Shown here piece by piece: positions 1 through 6,324 of a stretch of DNA of 30,759 nt. The notes beneath the pieces were generated by a model that saw only the letters and a list, made by a program, of their open reading frames with translations, ran no database searches and was not told the origin of the DNA. The translations under genes were made by a program, and so were the position numbers. Position 1 is the stretch's first letter, and each line of letters begins with the position of its first letter. The stretch comes from a virus, in the IMG/VR virus record IMGVR_UViG_3300029893_000047, positions 1 through 30,759 of that record; one strand, given 5' to 3'.

Positions 1-104
1 TTCCAGTCTGCCTCGTGGTCCACCTTGCCACAGCGCCTGCAAAAAGCATTGTCGGGATCACCGTGTGGGTCGGTCCACGCAATATCATGTCCGCGATTAG
101 GCAT
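1..104 (-). CDS. Partial small protein with a CxxC motif (runs off the left end)
   Basis: The ATG lies at 104 on the minus strand and follows a GGGAG ribosome-binding site about 6 bases upstream. The 34 visible residues begin MPNRGHDIAWTDPHGDPDN and then contain C-R-R-C followed by a His a few residues later, which could be the first half of a zinc-binding finger. The rest lies outside the window, so size and function are unknown. It is the last visible gene of the leftward small-gene run and has the same orientation and tight spacing as its neighbours. Confidence 0.6.
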   Translation of the reverse strand, partial: MPNRGHDIAWTDPHGDPDNAFCRRCGKVDHEADW

Positions 105-117
105 CTCTGGCTCCCAG

Positions 118-396
118 TTATTCCAGCTTGAGTTCGGCGAGGGCGTGAAGGGCGTGCGGCAACTCCCGTTCAAAGGCGAGCGCATCCGCCTCGGCTTCGA
201 TAACCTTGTCGCGCGAGAACTCGCCCGCGTGAACTTCACGCTCACGCTGTAGTGCGAAACAATGATTGATCGCCGCCTTCACCACGGCGTCTTGCGCTTC
301 GATGAGTTTGAGCGCCTTAGCACACCATGAGCCGGACTCGGCGGCAGCGCACATAGCGCGAAGCACTTTGACATACTCTTTCCATTGGTCATTCAT
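118..396 (-). CDS. Small hypothetical protein, 92 aa, helical
   Basis: I do not recognise this protein. It is predicted soluble, rich in Ala, Glu and Lys, with long helix-forming stretches and no membrane segment. I chose the ATG at 396 because it follows GGGAG at good spacing; a GTG one codon earlier is possible. The start overlaps the end of the upstream gene by 8 bases, which is typical of translational coupling in a phage small-gene operon. It contains three Cys residues (two near residues 16 and 25, one near 46) without a clear metal-binding pattern. Position suggests an early accessory protein, which is inference only. Confidence 0.6.
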   Translation of the reverse strand: MNDQWKEYVKVLRAMCAAAESGSWCAKALKLIEAQDAVVKAAINHCFALQREREVHAGEFSRDKVIEAEADALAFERELPHALHALAELKLE

Positions 397-691
397 CACG
401 GGCTCCCGTCTTGAGATATCGCAGTAGTTCCTCGCGCGTCAGGGCAGATTCATTCGGCCCCGCTCGATTGCTTGCAATCAGATCGTCAACCGTGGTGCCG
501 TCGCGCGCGCTACAACCCGTAGCGTCAACTCGTGCAAGTCGCCGCGCCAATTCTGCGTCCGCCGATACCCCGTATTCTTCGCGGTGGTATTCCTCCATTT
601 CCTCGCGCGTCATCCCAAACGTGGTGGGCGCGTCAACAATCGTGCTCCACTCGAAATATTGGTCATCCAGCTTGCACAGATACCTGGGCAT
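389..691 (-). CDS. Small hypothetical acidic protein, 100 aa
   Basis: This is an unrecognised soluble protein. It starts MPRYLCKLDDQYFEWSTIVD and has an acidic middle section (M-T-R-E-E-M-E-E-Y-H-R-E-E-Y). The N-terminal pattern resembles small phage proteins of unknown function that begin with a short beta hairpin. The ATG at 691 overlaps the stop of the upstream gene (TGATG), and a GGGAG sits upstream; a GTG at 694 is an alternative start. It forms part of the leftward operon and no function can be assigned. Confidence 0.62.
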   Translation of the reverse strand: MPRYLCKLDDQYFEWSTIVDAPTTFGMTREEMEEYHREEYGVSADAELARRLARVDATGCSARDGTTVDDLIASNRAGPNESALTREELLRYLKTGARDE

Positions 692-1038
692 CACTTTTCT
701 CCCTTGGTTCCCAGCGCCTCGGCGGCGAGGGTGTTGAGGTGGGCGACAATCTGGTCGCTCATGCCCGCCAAGTGGTGCGTGCGCAGTTCTTTCAGCCCCT
801 CAATCGCCGCCTTGAGCATGGCGATCACGGTTGGGTTGGAGTTCTTGAGGTGGGCGATGCCGCTGAGATTATCCGGCGACCACGCTTCGATAAGACTCGG
901 CTCCGACGCCGTGCCCGCGTTGATGAAGTGCGCGGTAAGGCCCATCGCGCCCGTAAGCGCCTCCGCGCGCCACTTCCCCCCGGTCATGGTGCGCTCAAGT
1001 TCTTCGAGCTTTGCGATGAATTGTTCGAGTTCGGTCAT
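691..1038 (-). CDS. Small hypothetical protein, 115 aa, coiled-coil-like
   Basis: This is an unrecognised soluble protein. The N-terminus (MTELEQFIAKLEELERTM) is a strongly amphipathic helix with heptad-like Leu spacing. The centre has a W-S-P-D-N patch, and the C-terminal half is again helical. Small phage proteins with this pattern are common and usually uncharacterised. The ATG at 1038 is preceded by GGGGAG at a long spacing of about 11 bases. It starts 6 bases after the end of the GlyRS-like gene and overlaps the next gene, so all three are probably one transcript. Confidence 0.62.
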   Translation of the reverse strand: MTELEQFIAKLEELERTMTGGKWRAEALTGAMGLTAHFINAGTASEPSLIEAWSPDNLSGIAHLKNSNPTVIAMLKAAIEGLKELRTHHLAGMSDQIVAHLNTLAAEALGTKGEK

Positions 1039-1044
1039 GGCGCG

Positions 1045-1704
1045 TCAGCTCCCCCTCATTGCAACGAGTCTGTCCAGGCCAAGCGCAATCTCCGTGACCT
1101 CCAGGCCGGGGAAGTCTGTCCGCAGTGAACACCCCGCGACTTCGAGGTCGCCCATGTGCCAGTCAACGGTGCGGCGCGAATAGTGCGGAAGCTCCGCAGC
1201 GTCACGCGCCTCGCCGCCATAGCGCGCAACGAGGGCCTGCACGGCTTCGCCCAGAAAGTCGGCCTTTGTGCCCGGGAGACAAAACAACTGAAATTCCATC
1301 TGCCAGAACTCGCGAAGCCGCAGCTTCGTGGCGCGCATCGTCTCGGCGTTCTTCTCGTTGCGGAAACTCTTACCGGCCTGCCAATAGCACAGCGGCAGAA
1401 TCTTGTGCCACTGGTTCTGCTGCGGCCAGTCGTGGCGGAACGCCTCGAACGTGCCGACCGTGGTCTCGGGGCGCAGGAACATCGTCTCGGACACCGGCAT
1501 CAGGTCGAACCCCGTCTCGACATGACTCTTGAGCATCTCGGCTGGCGTCAGGATTGGAGTCTCTACACGCTCCAAGCGAACGCGGGGATTCAGCGCCCTC
1601 CATGCGACTCCAAGCAGGGCCGGAATCTCTCGAATAAGCGCCTCGCGGGCCTCAATCTCAGCCTCGGTCCAGCGAACGGTGGCATTGGTGAATAGTGGAT
1701 GCAT
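1045..1704 (-). CDS. Class II aminoacyl-tRNA synthetase core, glycyl type, without anticodon-binding domain
   Basis: The 219 residues match the catalytic core of glycyl-tRNA synthetase. A motif 1-like segment ends E-T-P-I-L near residues 48-52. L-R-P-E-T at 77-81 corresponds to the GlyRS signature that recognises glycine. Motif 2 is F-R-N-E at 114-117, followed by R-L-R-E-F-W-Q-M-E at 129-137. G-D-L-E at 185-188 and R-T-D-F at 195-198 match the GlyRS segment before motif 3, which is G-L-D-R-L at 209-213. The motif 2 and motif 3 arginines that bind ATP are present. Full GlyRS proteins are more than twice as long; insertions and the C-terminal anticodon-binding domain are missing, so normal tRNA charging is doubtful. 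It could adenylate glycine or another small amino acid for a different acceptor, or act as a polymerase accessory factor (see findings). It follows the 71-aa gene by 5 bases, with only a weak G-rich ribosome-binding site. Confidence 0.85.
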   Translation of the reverse strand: MHPLFTNATVRWTEAEIEAREALIREIPALLGVAWRALNPRVRLERVETPILTPAEMLKSHVETGFDLMPVSETMFLRPETTVGTFEAFRHDWPQQNQWHKILPLCYWQAGKSFRNEKNAETMRATKLRLREFWQMEFQLFCLPGTKADFLGEAVQALVARYGGEARDAAELPHYSRRTVDWHMGDLEVAGCSLRTDFPGLEVTEIALGLDRLVAMRGS

Positions 1705-1709
1705 TGGCG

Positions 1710-1925
1710 TTAGGCCCCCAACTTTTGCACGGTCCAGTCTGAGGTGGCATAGGCGGCCCAGATCTCACGGCTGGTGGCGGTAGGTGGACCAACGTTCCAT
1801 CGGAGCATGACGGCCTCCGCGTCCACGAACCTGACCTCCATTGTCATGCCGATCTTGCCAATCACGTCCCCGGGCTTGGGGTCCGTGAAGACGTTGACCC
1901 ACTCAATAGGAATGTAGATGTTCAT
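1710..1925 (-). CDS. Small hypothetical protein, 71 aa, beta-rich
   Basis: This is an unrecognised protein starting MNIYIPIEWVNVFTDPKPGD, probably a small beta-rich fold and soluble. I chose the ATG at 1925 because GAGGA sits 5 bases upstream. A longer reading from an upstream start would run through a promoter-like sequence and is less likely. It is the first gene after the promoter at 1946-1973 and lies just before the GlyRS-like gene, so it may be functionally linked to it; this is inference. Confidence 0.6.
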   Translation of the reverse strand: MNIYIPIEWVNVFTDPKPGDVIGKIGMTMEVRFVDAEAVMLRWNVGPPTATSREIWAAYATSDWTVQKLGA

Positions 1926-1945
1926 CGTTCGTCCTCGCTGGAAAG

Positions 1946-1973
1946 AGCATACCCCATCCAAAGGGACCGTCAA
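1946..1973 (-). promoter_or_regulatory. Sigma70-like promoter for the GlyRS-like operon
   Basis: On the minus strand, TTGACG is followed after 16 bases by TATGCT. The -35 hexamer overlaps the stop codon of the 59-aa gene. The predicted start of transcription is about 20 bases ahead of the ATG at 1925. Similarity to consensus is moderate and the promoter lacks the TCAATTTG extension seen at other phage promoters here. Confidence 0.5.
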
Positions 1974-2149
1974 GAAGATTTCCGATATTTCTTCAAAGAT
2001 TCCAGTCGGGCTTTCTTGGCGGCCTCAATTTCGGCAATACGCTCTTCGGACAGATTCTTGATACGACCGTACTTCACGGCTTGGGACATGGCCTCTTCAA
2101 AGGACGTTCCGCGAGGGCGGCAGCGTTTACACGGGCAGTAGTTAGGCAT
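1970..2149 (-). CDS. Short protein with CPCKRC motif, 59 aa
   Basis: This complete reading frame runs from ATG at 2149 to TGA at 1970. The N-terminus is MPNYCPCKRCRPRG, with three Cys in C-x-C-x-x-C spacing, possibly half of a metal site. The remainder is one long charged helix (E-E-R-I-A-E-I-E-A-A-K-K-A-R) ending in a basic tail. The design (Cys cluster plus basic helix) would suit a small nucleic-acid or protein adaptor, but no family is recognised. A weak AGGA lies upstream at long spacing, which lowers certainty. It shares its first three residues (M-P-N) with the partial Cys-motif protein at the left end. Confidence 0.6.
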   Translation of the reverse strand: MPNYCPCKRCRPRGTSFEEAMSQAVKYGRIKNLSEERIAEIEAAKKARLESLKKYRKSS

Positions 2150-2190
2150 TGTGTGTTGGCTTTCCTACGTATTCGTGGGCGTAACAGACC

Positions 2191-2382
2191 CTAAAATCCA
2201 GCTTCCAAGACTTTCCGCTCTTTGCGGATTGCCCGTCGTGCGATTTCGATTAGCTCAATGCAGTCACCGCAATGGACTTTGCCCAGCCATTGCTCTAGGG
2301 CGCTTTCAGGAACGCGAGCGACCGCCGCTGTAAGCAGGGCGTCCATTGTCGCGTTCACTTTGAGTGTGGCGTCTTTGCTCAT
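2191..2382 (-). CDS. Small hypothetical protein, 63 aa
   Basis: The ATG at 2382 overlaps the polymerase stop codon (ATGA), so translation is probably coupled to the polymerase, and a GGGAG lies about 10 bases upstream. The product is mostly helical and soluble, with C-G-D-C in the middle and a basic C-terminal helix (R-R-A-I-R-K-E-R-K). It is not recognised. A role near replication is inferred only from the overlap with the DNA polymerase gene. The stretch 2150-2190 between this gene and the next contains no clear terminator or promoter. Confidence 0.6.
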   Translation of the reverse strand: MSKDATLKVNATMDALLTAAVARVPESALEQWLGKVHCGDCIELIEIARRAIRKERKVLEAGF

Positions 2383-4262
2383 TTCTTCGGCTCCCAAGGA
2401 ATCAGTTTCCCGTTAGCGTCGTACACGGGTTCAGCATTCTTGTAGATTCGCGCCATAATCAGCGGCTCTGCCTTGACCGGAACATCGGTAACGTACCGCT
2501 GCATAGAGTGTACCATAACTTCGCCTAGTCGGCAAGCGGCTTCTGAAGCGCGCTCGATGGGGGCTTCTCCGATGATTTCATCATGCACAAACGCCGACAA
2601 GTAGCACCCGTACAAGGGGGAAGTCTTGCACACGCGCATCTCGCGGGCTACGTTCCACAAAGCTTCTTTGGCCCCATCGGCAGCGAGACCTTGAAAGAGC
2701 GTGTTGGCACCGTCGCAAAAGCCGCATCCGCCGCGCAGTCGCTTCGACACCATCTGGCAGACTTGCCAAGGGCCTTCGGCAGTATTCTCCGCAACGTAAT
2801 TGAAGTAGCGCCGCATCTCCGGGTAGGCCAGCAGCCAAGCGTTCTTGAGCGCTTGCGATTGCTCCAGAGTAATCGTAAGCCCGTAGCTGGCGCGAGCATA
2901 GGCAACGAACTTGGATGGACCCATTCCGCCGGGGTAGCCGAAGTTAGCAGCCTTGGACAATTGGCGCGCACCCTTTACTTCTGGAGAACTCTTGTTGCGG
3001 TACAAGTCCGCGTAGGGCCGATTGAGCAGCGCGGATGCCGTAACCAAGTGCAGGTCTTTGCCGGACTTGATAGCATCGGCCATCGCCGACTCGCCAAACA
3101 AATTCAACAGCACTTGCGACAGCGCACACAGTTCGATTTGCGAGTAGTCCGCTTCAATGAAGACATAGCCCTTGCGAGGAATGAAACACTCGCGAACACC
3201 CCCGCTCCTTGGCAATTGCTGGATGTTGGGGTTGGAGCAAGATGTCCTGCCGGTAGCTTTCAAGATGTCGTATCGTGGATGGATGCGCCCTGACACTCCA
3301 AGCCGAAGCACAGGCAAGAACGAAGTCAGCAATTTCTTTGTTTGGGCCATCTCGACCAACGCTTGGATAGCCGGGTCATCAATCAGCGACAGGGTATCCA
3401 CATCCGTGCGAACACATCCGGCAGGGTGGGCGTCCGTAGGAGCAGTACGCGGCGCGGCGCTACCCAAGAAACGCTCAACATCCCGCCGCAACAGAGTGGT
3501 ATATTGGGAGTCAGGGTCAGGTGCAGCATCGGCACCGAATAGCGTCTTGGTCTGACTGGCGCGGGAGACAAAATACTTGGACGCCGTTTTCTGCCAACTC
3601 TCGACGTCATTCTTCCATTTCTGGCCCAATTGGTTGACCATCTCGCCATCAGTCGTAAGTCCGTCCTCTGACATGAGTTGCAACGCCAGCGCCGCACGGA
3701 CTTGCTCATGCTCATTGACAAAGAATCCATTAGGCCCAACCGGAGCGCCTTGCTCTTCAGCTTGCGCCTGACGCACACGGAAAGGAACCATGACGTCCGC
3801 CGTGCAGTATTCGATTGCCGCTTTGGGCCATTGTTCCAGCGGAATGTTCTCGACTTCGTGAAACCGAAGCTGCCACGACTCCACGCCCTTCTGCATGGAT
3901 TCGTGAAGGTACTTCTGCGCCAGTGCCGACAGTCCGAACTTCGTATCGTCGGAATCCAAAGTACCCTTGGCGCAACGAAGAAGCTTCTCGCGCACAAAGG
4001 TATCGCTGACACGGTTATCTTGATACAACTGCCAGATTGGCAGTTTGAGCGGTTCAATGTTCTCGCTCAAGCACGCAAAGTCATACGAAATGTAATGCCC
4101 TACAAAAACAACGTCCTTCTGATGCAAAAGTCTCAAGAGGGTATCATAATTGGAACGCCCGACTTGGAGCAACTCAACCGCCCCTTCCGGCGTGCGCAAC
4201 GCGATGACCACGGGTTTCTTGGTGTGGATGTTTGACTCGATGTCAAGGACGCAGATTCTCAT
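2379..4262 (-). CDS. Family A DNA polymerase with 3'-5' exonuclease domain
   Basis: This replicative-type polymerase (627 aa from the ATG at 4262) synthesises phage DNA. The N-terminal DnaQ-like exonuclease shows D7-I-E9, a Y60-D61 pair and Y-C-T-A-D ending at D156. The polymerase domain has T-G-R-T-S-C near 337, motif A E-A-D-Y-S-Q-I-E with catalytic D372, motif B R433-x3-K437-x3-F441, and motif C H-D-E at 560-562. There is no 5'-nuclease domain, and the length fits phage polymerases. Phe at 441 is the residue type linked to discrimination against dideoxynucleotides in this family. Motif B continues G-Y-P-G-G instead of the usual G-x-x-Y-G, and motif A has I-E-L-C rather than I-E-L-R. A TTG three codons upstream is a possible alternative start, but the ATG lies where a leaderless transcript from 4270-4297 would begin. 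Small genes follow on the same strand. Confidence 0.96.
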   Translation of the reverse strand: MRICVLDIESNIHTKKPVVIALRTPEGAVELLQVGRSNYDTLLRLLHQKDVVFVGHYISYDFACLSENIEPLKLPIWQLYQDNRVSDTFVREKLLRCAKGTLDSDDTKFGLSALAQKYLHESMQKGVESWQLRFHEVENIPLEQWPKAAIEYCTADVMVPFRVRQAQAEEQGAPVGPNGFFVNEHEQVRAALALQLMSEDGLTTDGEMVNQLGQKWKNDVESWQKTASKYFVSRASQTKTLFGADAAPDPDSQYTTLLRRDVERFLGSAAPRTAPTDAHPAGCVRTDVDTLSLIDDPAIQALVEMAQTKKLLTSFLPVLRLGVSGRIHPRYDILKATGRTSCSNPNIQQLPRSGGVRECFIPRKGYVFIEADYSQIELCALSQVLLNLFGESAMADAIKSGKDLHLVTASALLNRPYADLYRNKSSPEVKGARQLSKAANFGYPGGMGPSKFVAYARASYGLTITLEQSQALKNAWLLAYPEMRRYFNYVAENTAEGPWQVCQMVSKRLRGGCGFCDGANTLFQGLAADGAKEALWNVAREMRVCKTSPLYGCYLSAFVHDEIIGEAPIERASEAACRLGEVMVHSMQRYVTDVPVKAEPLIMARIYKNAEPVYDANGKLIPWEPKK

Positions 4263-4269
4263 GCCGCCC

Positions 4270-4297
4270 AAGATACCATGCCGGTCAATCGTGTCAA
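4270..4297 (-). promoter_or_regulatory. Promoter of the DNA polymerase gene, probably leaderless
   Basis: On the minus strand, TTGACA is followed after 16 bases by TATCTT. The -10 ends 7 bases before the ATG at 4262, so the transcript should begin at or next to the start codon. No Shine-Dalgarno sequence fits between them. The -35 is a perfect consensus. Confidence 0.6.
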
Positions 4298-4309
4298 GAA
4301 AATTCGGTC

Positions 4310-4353
4310 AAAAGACAATTGGGGTCTTTGAAATACTAGCCGCCGCCCCAATT
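4310..4353 (-). terminator. Possible intrinsic terminator after the structured RNA
   Basis: The perfect 8-base arms AATTGGGG and CCCCAATT (4346-4353 and 4317-4324 on plus) are followed on the minus strand by GTCTTTT. The loop is about 21 bases and the T tract is short and interrupted, so this is a weak candidate. Its place between the RNA and the polymerase promoter is what makes it attractive. Confidence 0.4.
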
Positions 4354-4454
4354 ACTATCTATCTAGTAGATTACAAGTCTAACTCGAATCTGGACGGTAG
4401 CGGCGTCGATGTGCAGTTCGCCGTCCGGCAAACTAGCCAGAATAGCGAACACAG

Positions 4455-4766
4455 CCGCTTATCTGCTGGAGAATTGGCGCGTGACTGGTCGAACCTGGCG
4501 TCGAATCCGTCCGTATAGCGGGCCGGATGGCATACAAGTAGCAGGGTCTCGTGTGTGGTCGGGTGTACCACTACGTCGGCTACATCTGCCTGCCGACATC
4601 CCTGAGGTTCGCGGCCCGAAGGCCCCCGGCGCTTCGCCTACCACTTTTGACGGCGCGCACTTGTACGCGGAGGCCGTTATCAGTGGTGTGTCCGGTCTTT
4701 AGGACCGGGTTGCGGCACGTCTTCACGTTTACATCTGAAAAGACCAGTCACTTCTCCAACAGCCGT
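4455..4766 (-). ncRNA. Candidate large structured noncoding RNA, about 300 nt
   Basis: The region between the leftward promoter and the polymerase has no convincing gene but folds strongly as a minus-strand RNA. Its ends pair: 4742-4751 with 4481-4490 (10 bp perfect) and 4752-4762 with 4463-4473 (11 bp with one wobble), separated by a 7-base bulge. Inside are hairpins at 4692-4708 (6 bp), 4650-4677 (ACGG/CCGT around CGCG/CGCG), 4628-4638, 4613-4624 (GGCC arms with a C-UUCG-G tetraloop), 4575-4597 (6 bp) and 4555-4571 (5 bp). A longer-range pairing, 4638-4646 with 4536-4544, competes with 4641-4645/4682-4686. Wobble pairs in the closing stem, in the long-range helix and at 4654-4669 are G-U only if minus is transcribed, and the UUCG loop also exists only on minus. 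It matches no tRNA, tmRNA, RNase P or 6S pattern that I know. A primary transcript could extend to about 4310. Confidence 0.72.
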
Positions 4767-4772
4767 GCATAA

Positions 4773-4801
4773 ATTATAGCACGCCCCAAACCCCTTGTCA
4801 A
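4773..4801 (-). promoter_or_regulatory. Strong leftward promoter driving the structured RNA
   Basis: On the minus strand, TTGACA and TATAAT are separated by 17 bases, a perfect sigma70 consensus. The -35 is preceded by TCAAT, giving the TCAATTTG extension shared with other promoters in the window. The predicted transcription start is near 4766, 4 bases before the first paired base of the RNA closing stem. Confidence 0.85.
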
Positions 4802-4830
4802 ATTGACCCTTTCCCCCTTGGGTCAATTTG
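4799..4830. promoter_or_regulatory. Palindromic operator-like element between divergent promoters
   Basis: Two perfect 11-base arms, CAAATTGACCC (4799-4809) and GGGTCAATTTG (4820-4830), are separated by 10 bases, so their centres are 21 bp (two helical turns) apart. Each arm overlaps the -35 region of one of two divergent promoters. This is the arrangement expected for a dimeric regulator controlling both directions, or for paired upstream elements. Confidence 0.65.
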
Positions 4831-4856
4831 TGAGCGGAAACGAATCATGGTACAAT
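4828..4856 (+). promoter_or_regulatory. Rightward promoter for the packaging and head operon
   Basis: TTGTGA is followed after 17 bases by TACAAT. The upstream GGGTCAA extension is shared with 7808. The -10 ends 6 bases before the ATG at 4863, implying a leaderless message. Confidence 0.75.
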
Positions 4857-4862
4857 GGTGCC

Positions 4863-5123
4863 ATGTTGAGTCCAGCGCAATGTGTTGAAATCGCACGCAA
4901 GTCCGTGTCTGCCGGAGACTGGGCGGACATTGTAGTGGCTGCTGTGAAGGAAGCCAAGGCCGGGGACAAGGCAGCCAGAGATTTTCTTTGCCGGTTCTGC
5001 TTGCCGGAAAAGATTGACGAAAACGTCGGGGAAGAATTGGCGCGAGTGCTGATTTTCCGCGAGGCTACCCAAGAAGATTTTGACCGCGCCAAGAAGGCAG
5101 ACGCCAGTGCTAAAGCCGGTTGA
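4863..5123 (+). CDS. Probable small terminase subunit, 86 aa
   Basis: The assignment rests on position directly before the large terminase gene, small size and a helical, charged composition; no helix-turn-helix is obvious. Small terminases recognise phage DNA for packaging. The sequence starts MLSPAQCVEIARKSVSAGDW and includes C-R-F-C near the middle and a Lys/Ala-rich tail. The ATG at 4863 lies 6 bases past a -10 element with no Shine-Dalgarno site, so it is probably translated from a leaderless transcript; an upstream TTG would place the start within the promoter and was rejected. Its 3' end overlaps the large terminase gene by 17 bases. It could instead be an unrelated small protein. Confidence 0.6.
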   Translation: MLSPAQCVEIARKSVSAGDWADIVVAAVKEAKAGDKAARDFLCRFCLPEKIDENVGEELARVLIFREATQEDFDRAKKADASAKAG

Positions 5124-6324
5124 ACAGGTTCTCTTGCCGACGCAGATGAGTGTGTGGCGGGACAAGTCTCCCGTCGTTTGCTATATTGGGGGTATCGGTA
5201 CGGGGAAATCGCACCTGCTCTCGATGTACGCGGCACGCGAGTCTCTGCAATACAAGAACAACCTTGGCATTATCGCGGCGGCTACGGCTCCCCAATTGAA
5301 GCTGTCCACCATTCCCACTTGCCGCAAAGTTTGGGACTCTGTCGGCCTTTGGTACTCCTACAAAGAATACAAGGCCACCGTAGAGTTTGCAAACGGCTCT
5401 TGGCTCAAGTTTCAATCACTGGACATTCCTGCCGGTGAACTGAAGGGTTCGGAACTGGGTTGGCTTGCCATTGACGAAGTGGATACTTGCGGCGAAGAGC
5501 ATGTGGAACGTCTTTGGGGCCGCGTGCGGCGTACCGGAGCCAGCCGTACCCAGCGGTACTTCGGAAACTCTCCGCCGCCCATGCACTGGGTCGAGAAGTG
5601 GTTTGCTCCGACAGAGATTGGGCGCAGGCCGATGGGCAAGCTGTATCAGGCCGCAACCTACGAAAACAAGTTCTTGCCCGATGACTACATTGCAGGGCTT
5701 GAACTGAAACACCCGCCCGGAACCCCAGGCCATGACCGCTTTCTGATGGGCAAGCTTGGCGTTGCTTTGGAAGGGGCCATCTACTTTGAGTTTGACCCCA
5801 AGACACACTTGATTCGTCGGGACCAAGTGCCGGAAGACGCCTGCTTGTTTGCTTACGGTCTTGACCTTGGACACCATCACCCGACCGTGTTTCTTGTCGG
5901 GGCGCTTTCTACGGACGATACCCTGTATATCGTTGCGGAACACTGCTCTTCGACAATGCTCTTGCGTGACCACGCGGAGCGCATCAAAGCTCTTTATCGC
6001 GGCGGCCCCATATTCAGTGACCACGACGCGCAGGACCGTTTTGAATTGCAAGCTCTTGGCATCACGACGATTCCGGCGAACAAGGATGTTGCCGAAGGAA
6101 TCCAGAACGTCAAGACTCGGTTGCGTAGTGGAAAGCTGAAGATTGTCGGGGAAGCTTGCCCCAGGCTCGTTTCAGAGTTTCCTTTCTACCGTTGGGGCAA
6201 GGACGAAGCTCCGGTGAAGATAAACGACGATGCTTTGGACAGTCTCCGGTACTTGATAAACGGTTTGGATGCTACCAGTGCAACGGATGATTTGGTCATC
6301 GCTGCGCTTAAGGAGAACGTATGA
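5107..6324 (+). CDS. terL: Large terminase subunit (packaging ATPase and nuclease)
   Basis: This motor pumps DNA into the prohead and cuts concatemers. From GTG 5107 (405 aa), the ATPase shows Walker A G-G-I-G-T-G-K-S at 28-35 and Walker B W-L-A-I-D-E-V-D near 119-126. The C-terminal RNase H-like nuclease shows G-L-D-L-G with Asp 253, F-S-D-H-D-A-Q-D near 303-310 and N-D-D-A-L-D near 373-378, supplying the acidic metal ligands. The length is normal. I chose GTG 5107 because AAGG lies about 8 bases upstream; TTG 5080 and ATG 5146 are alternatives. It overlaps the preceding gene and its stop overlaps the portal start (ATGA), so the three are translationally linked. Confidence 0.93.
   Translation: MLKPVEQVLLPTQMSVWRDKSPVVCYIGGIGTGKSHLLSMYAARESLQYKNNLGIIAAATAPQLKLSTIPTCRKVWDSVGLWYSYKEYKATVEFANGSWLKFQSLDIPAGELKGSELGWLAIDEVDTCGEEHVERLWGRVRRTGASRTQRYFGNSPPPMHWVEKWFAPTEIGRRPMGKLYQAATYENKFLPDDYIAGLELKHPPGTPGHDRFLMGKLGVALEGAIYFEFDPKTHLIRRDQVPEDACLFAYGLDLGHHHPTVFLVGALSTDDTLYIVAEHCSSTMLLRDHAERIKALYRGGPIFSDHDAQDRFELQALGITTIPANKDVAEGIQNVKTRLRSGKLKIVGEACPRLVSEFPFYRWGKDEAPVKINDDALDSLRYLINGLDATSATDDLVIAALKENV

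Noticed and set aside
4495-4515. T-loop-like TCGAATCC on plus, or tmRNA-like GGATTCGACG on minus
   Set aside because: No 7-base-loop arm with paired 5-bp stems forms, and no acceptor stem or tag-peptide frame is present, so neither a tRNA nor a tmRNA is supported.
4371-4571. 66-codon minus-strand frame with GTG start inside the RNA region
   Set aside because: It has no good ribosome-binding site and lies within the paired helices; RNA structure explains the sequence better.
4803-4862. Upstream TTG start for the terminase small subunit
   Set aside because: It runs through the palindrome and promoter, so the RNA would not include it; ATG 4863 is preferred.
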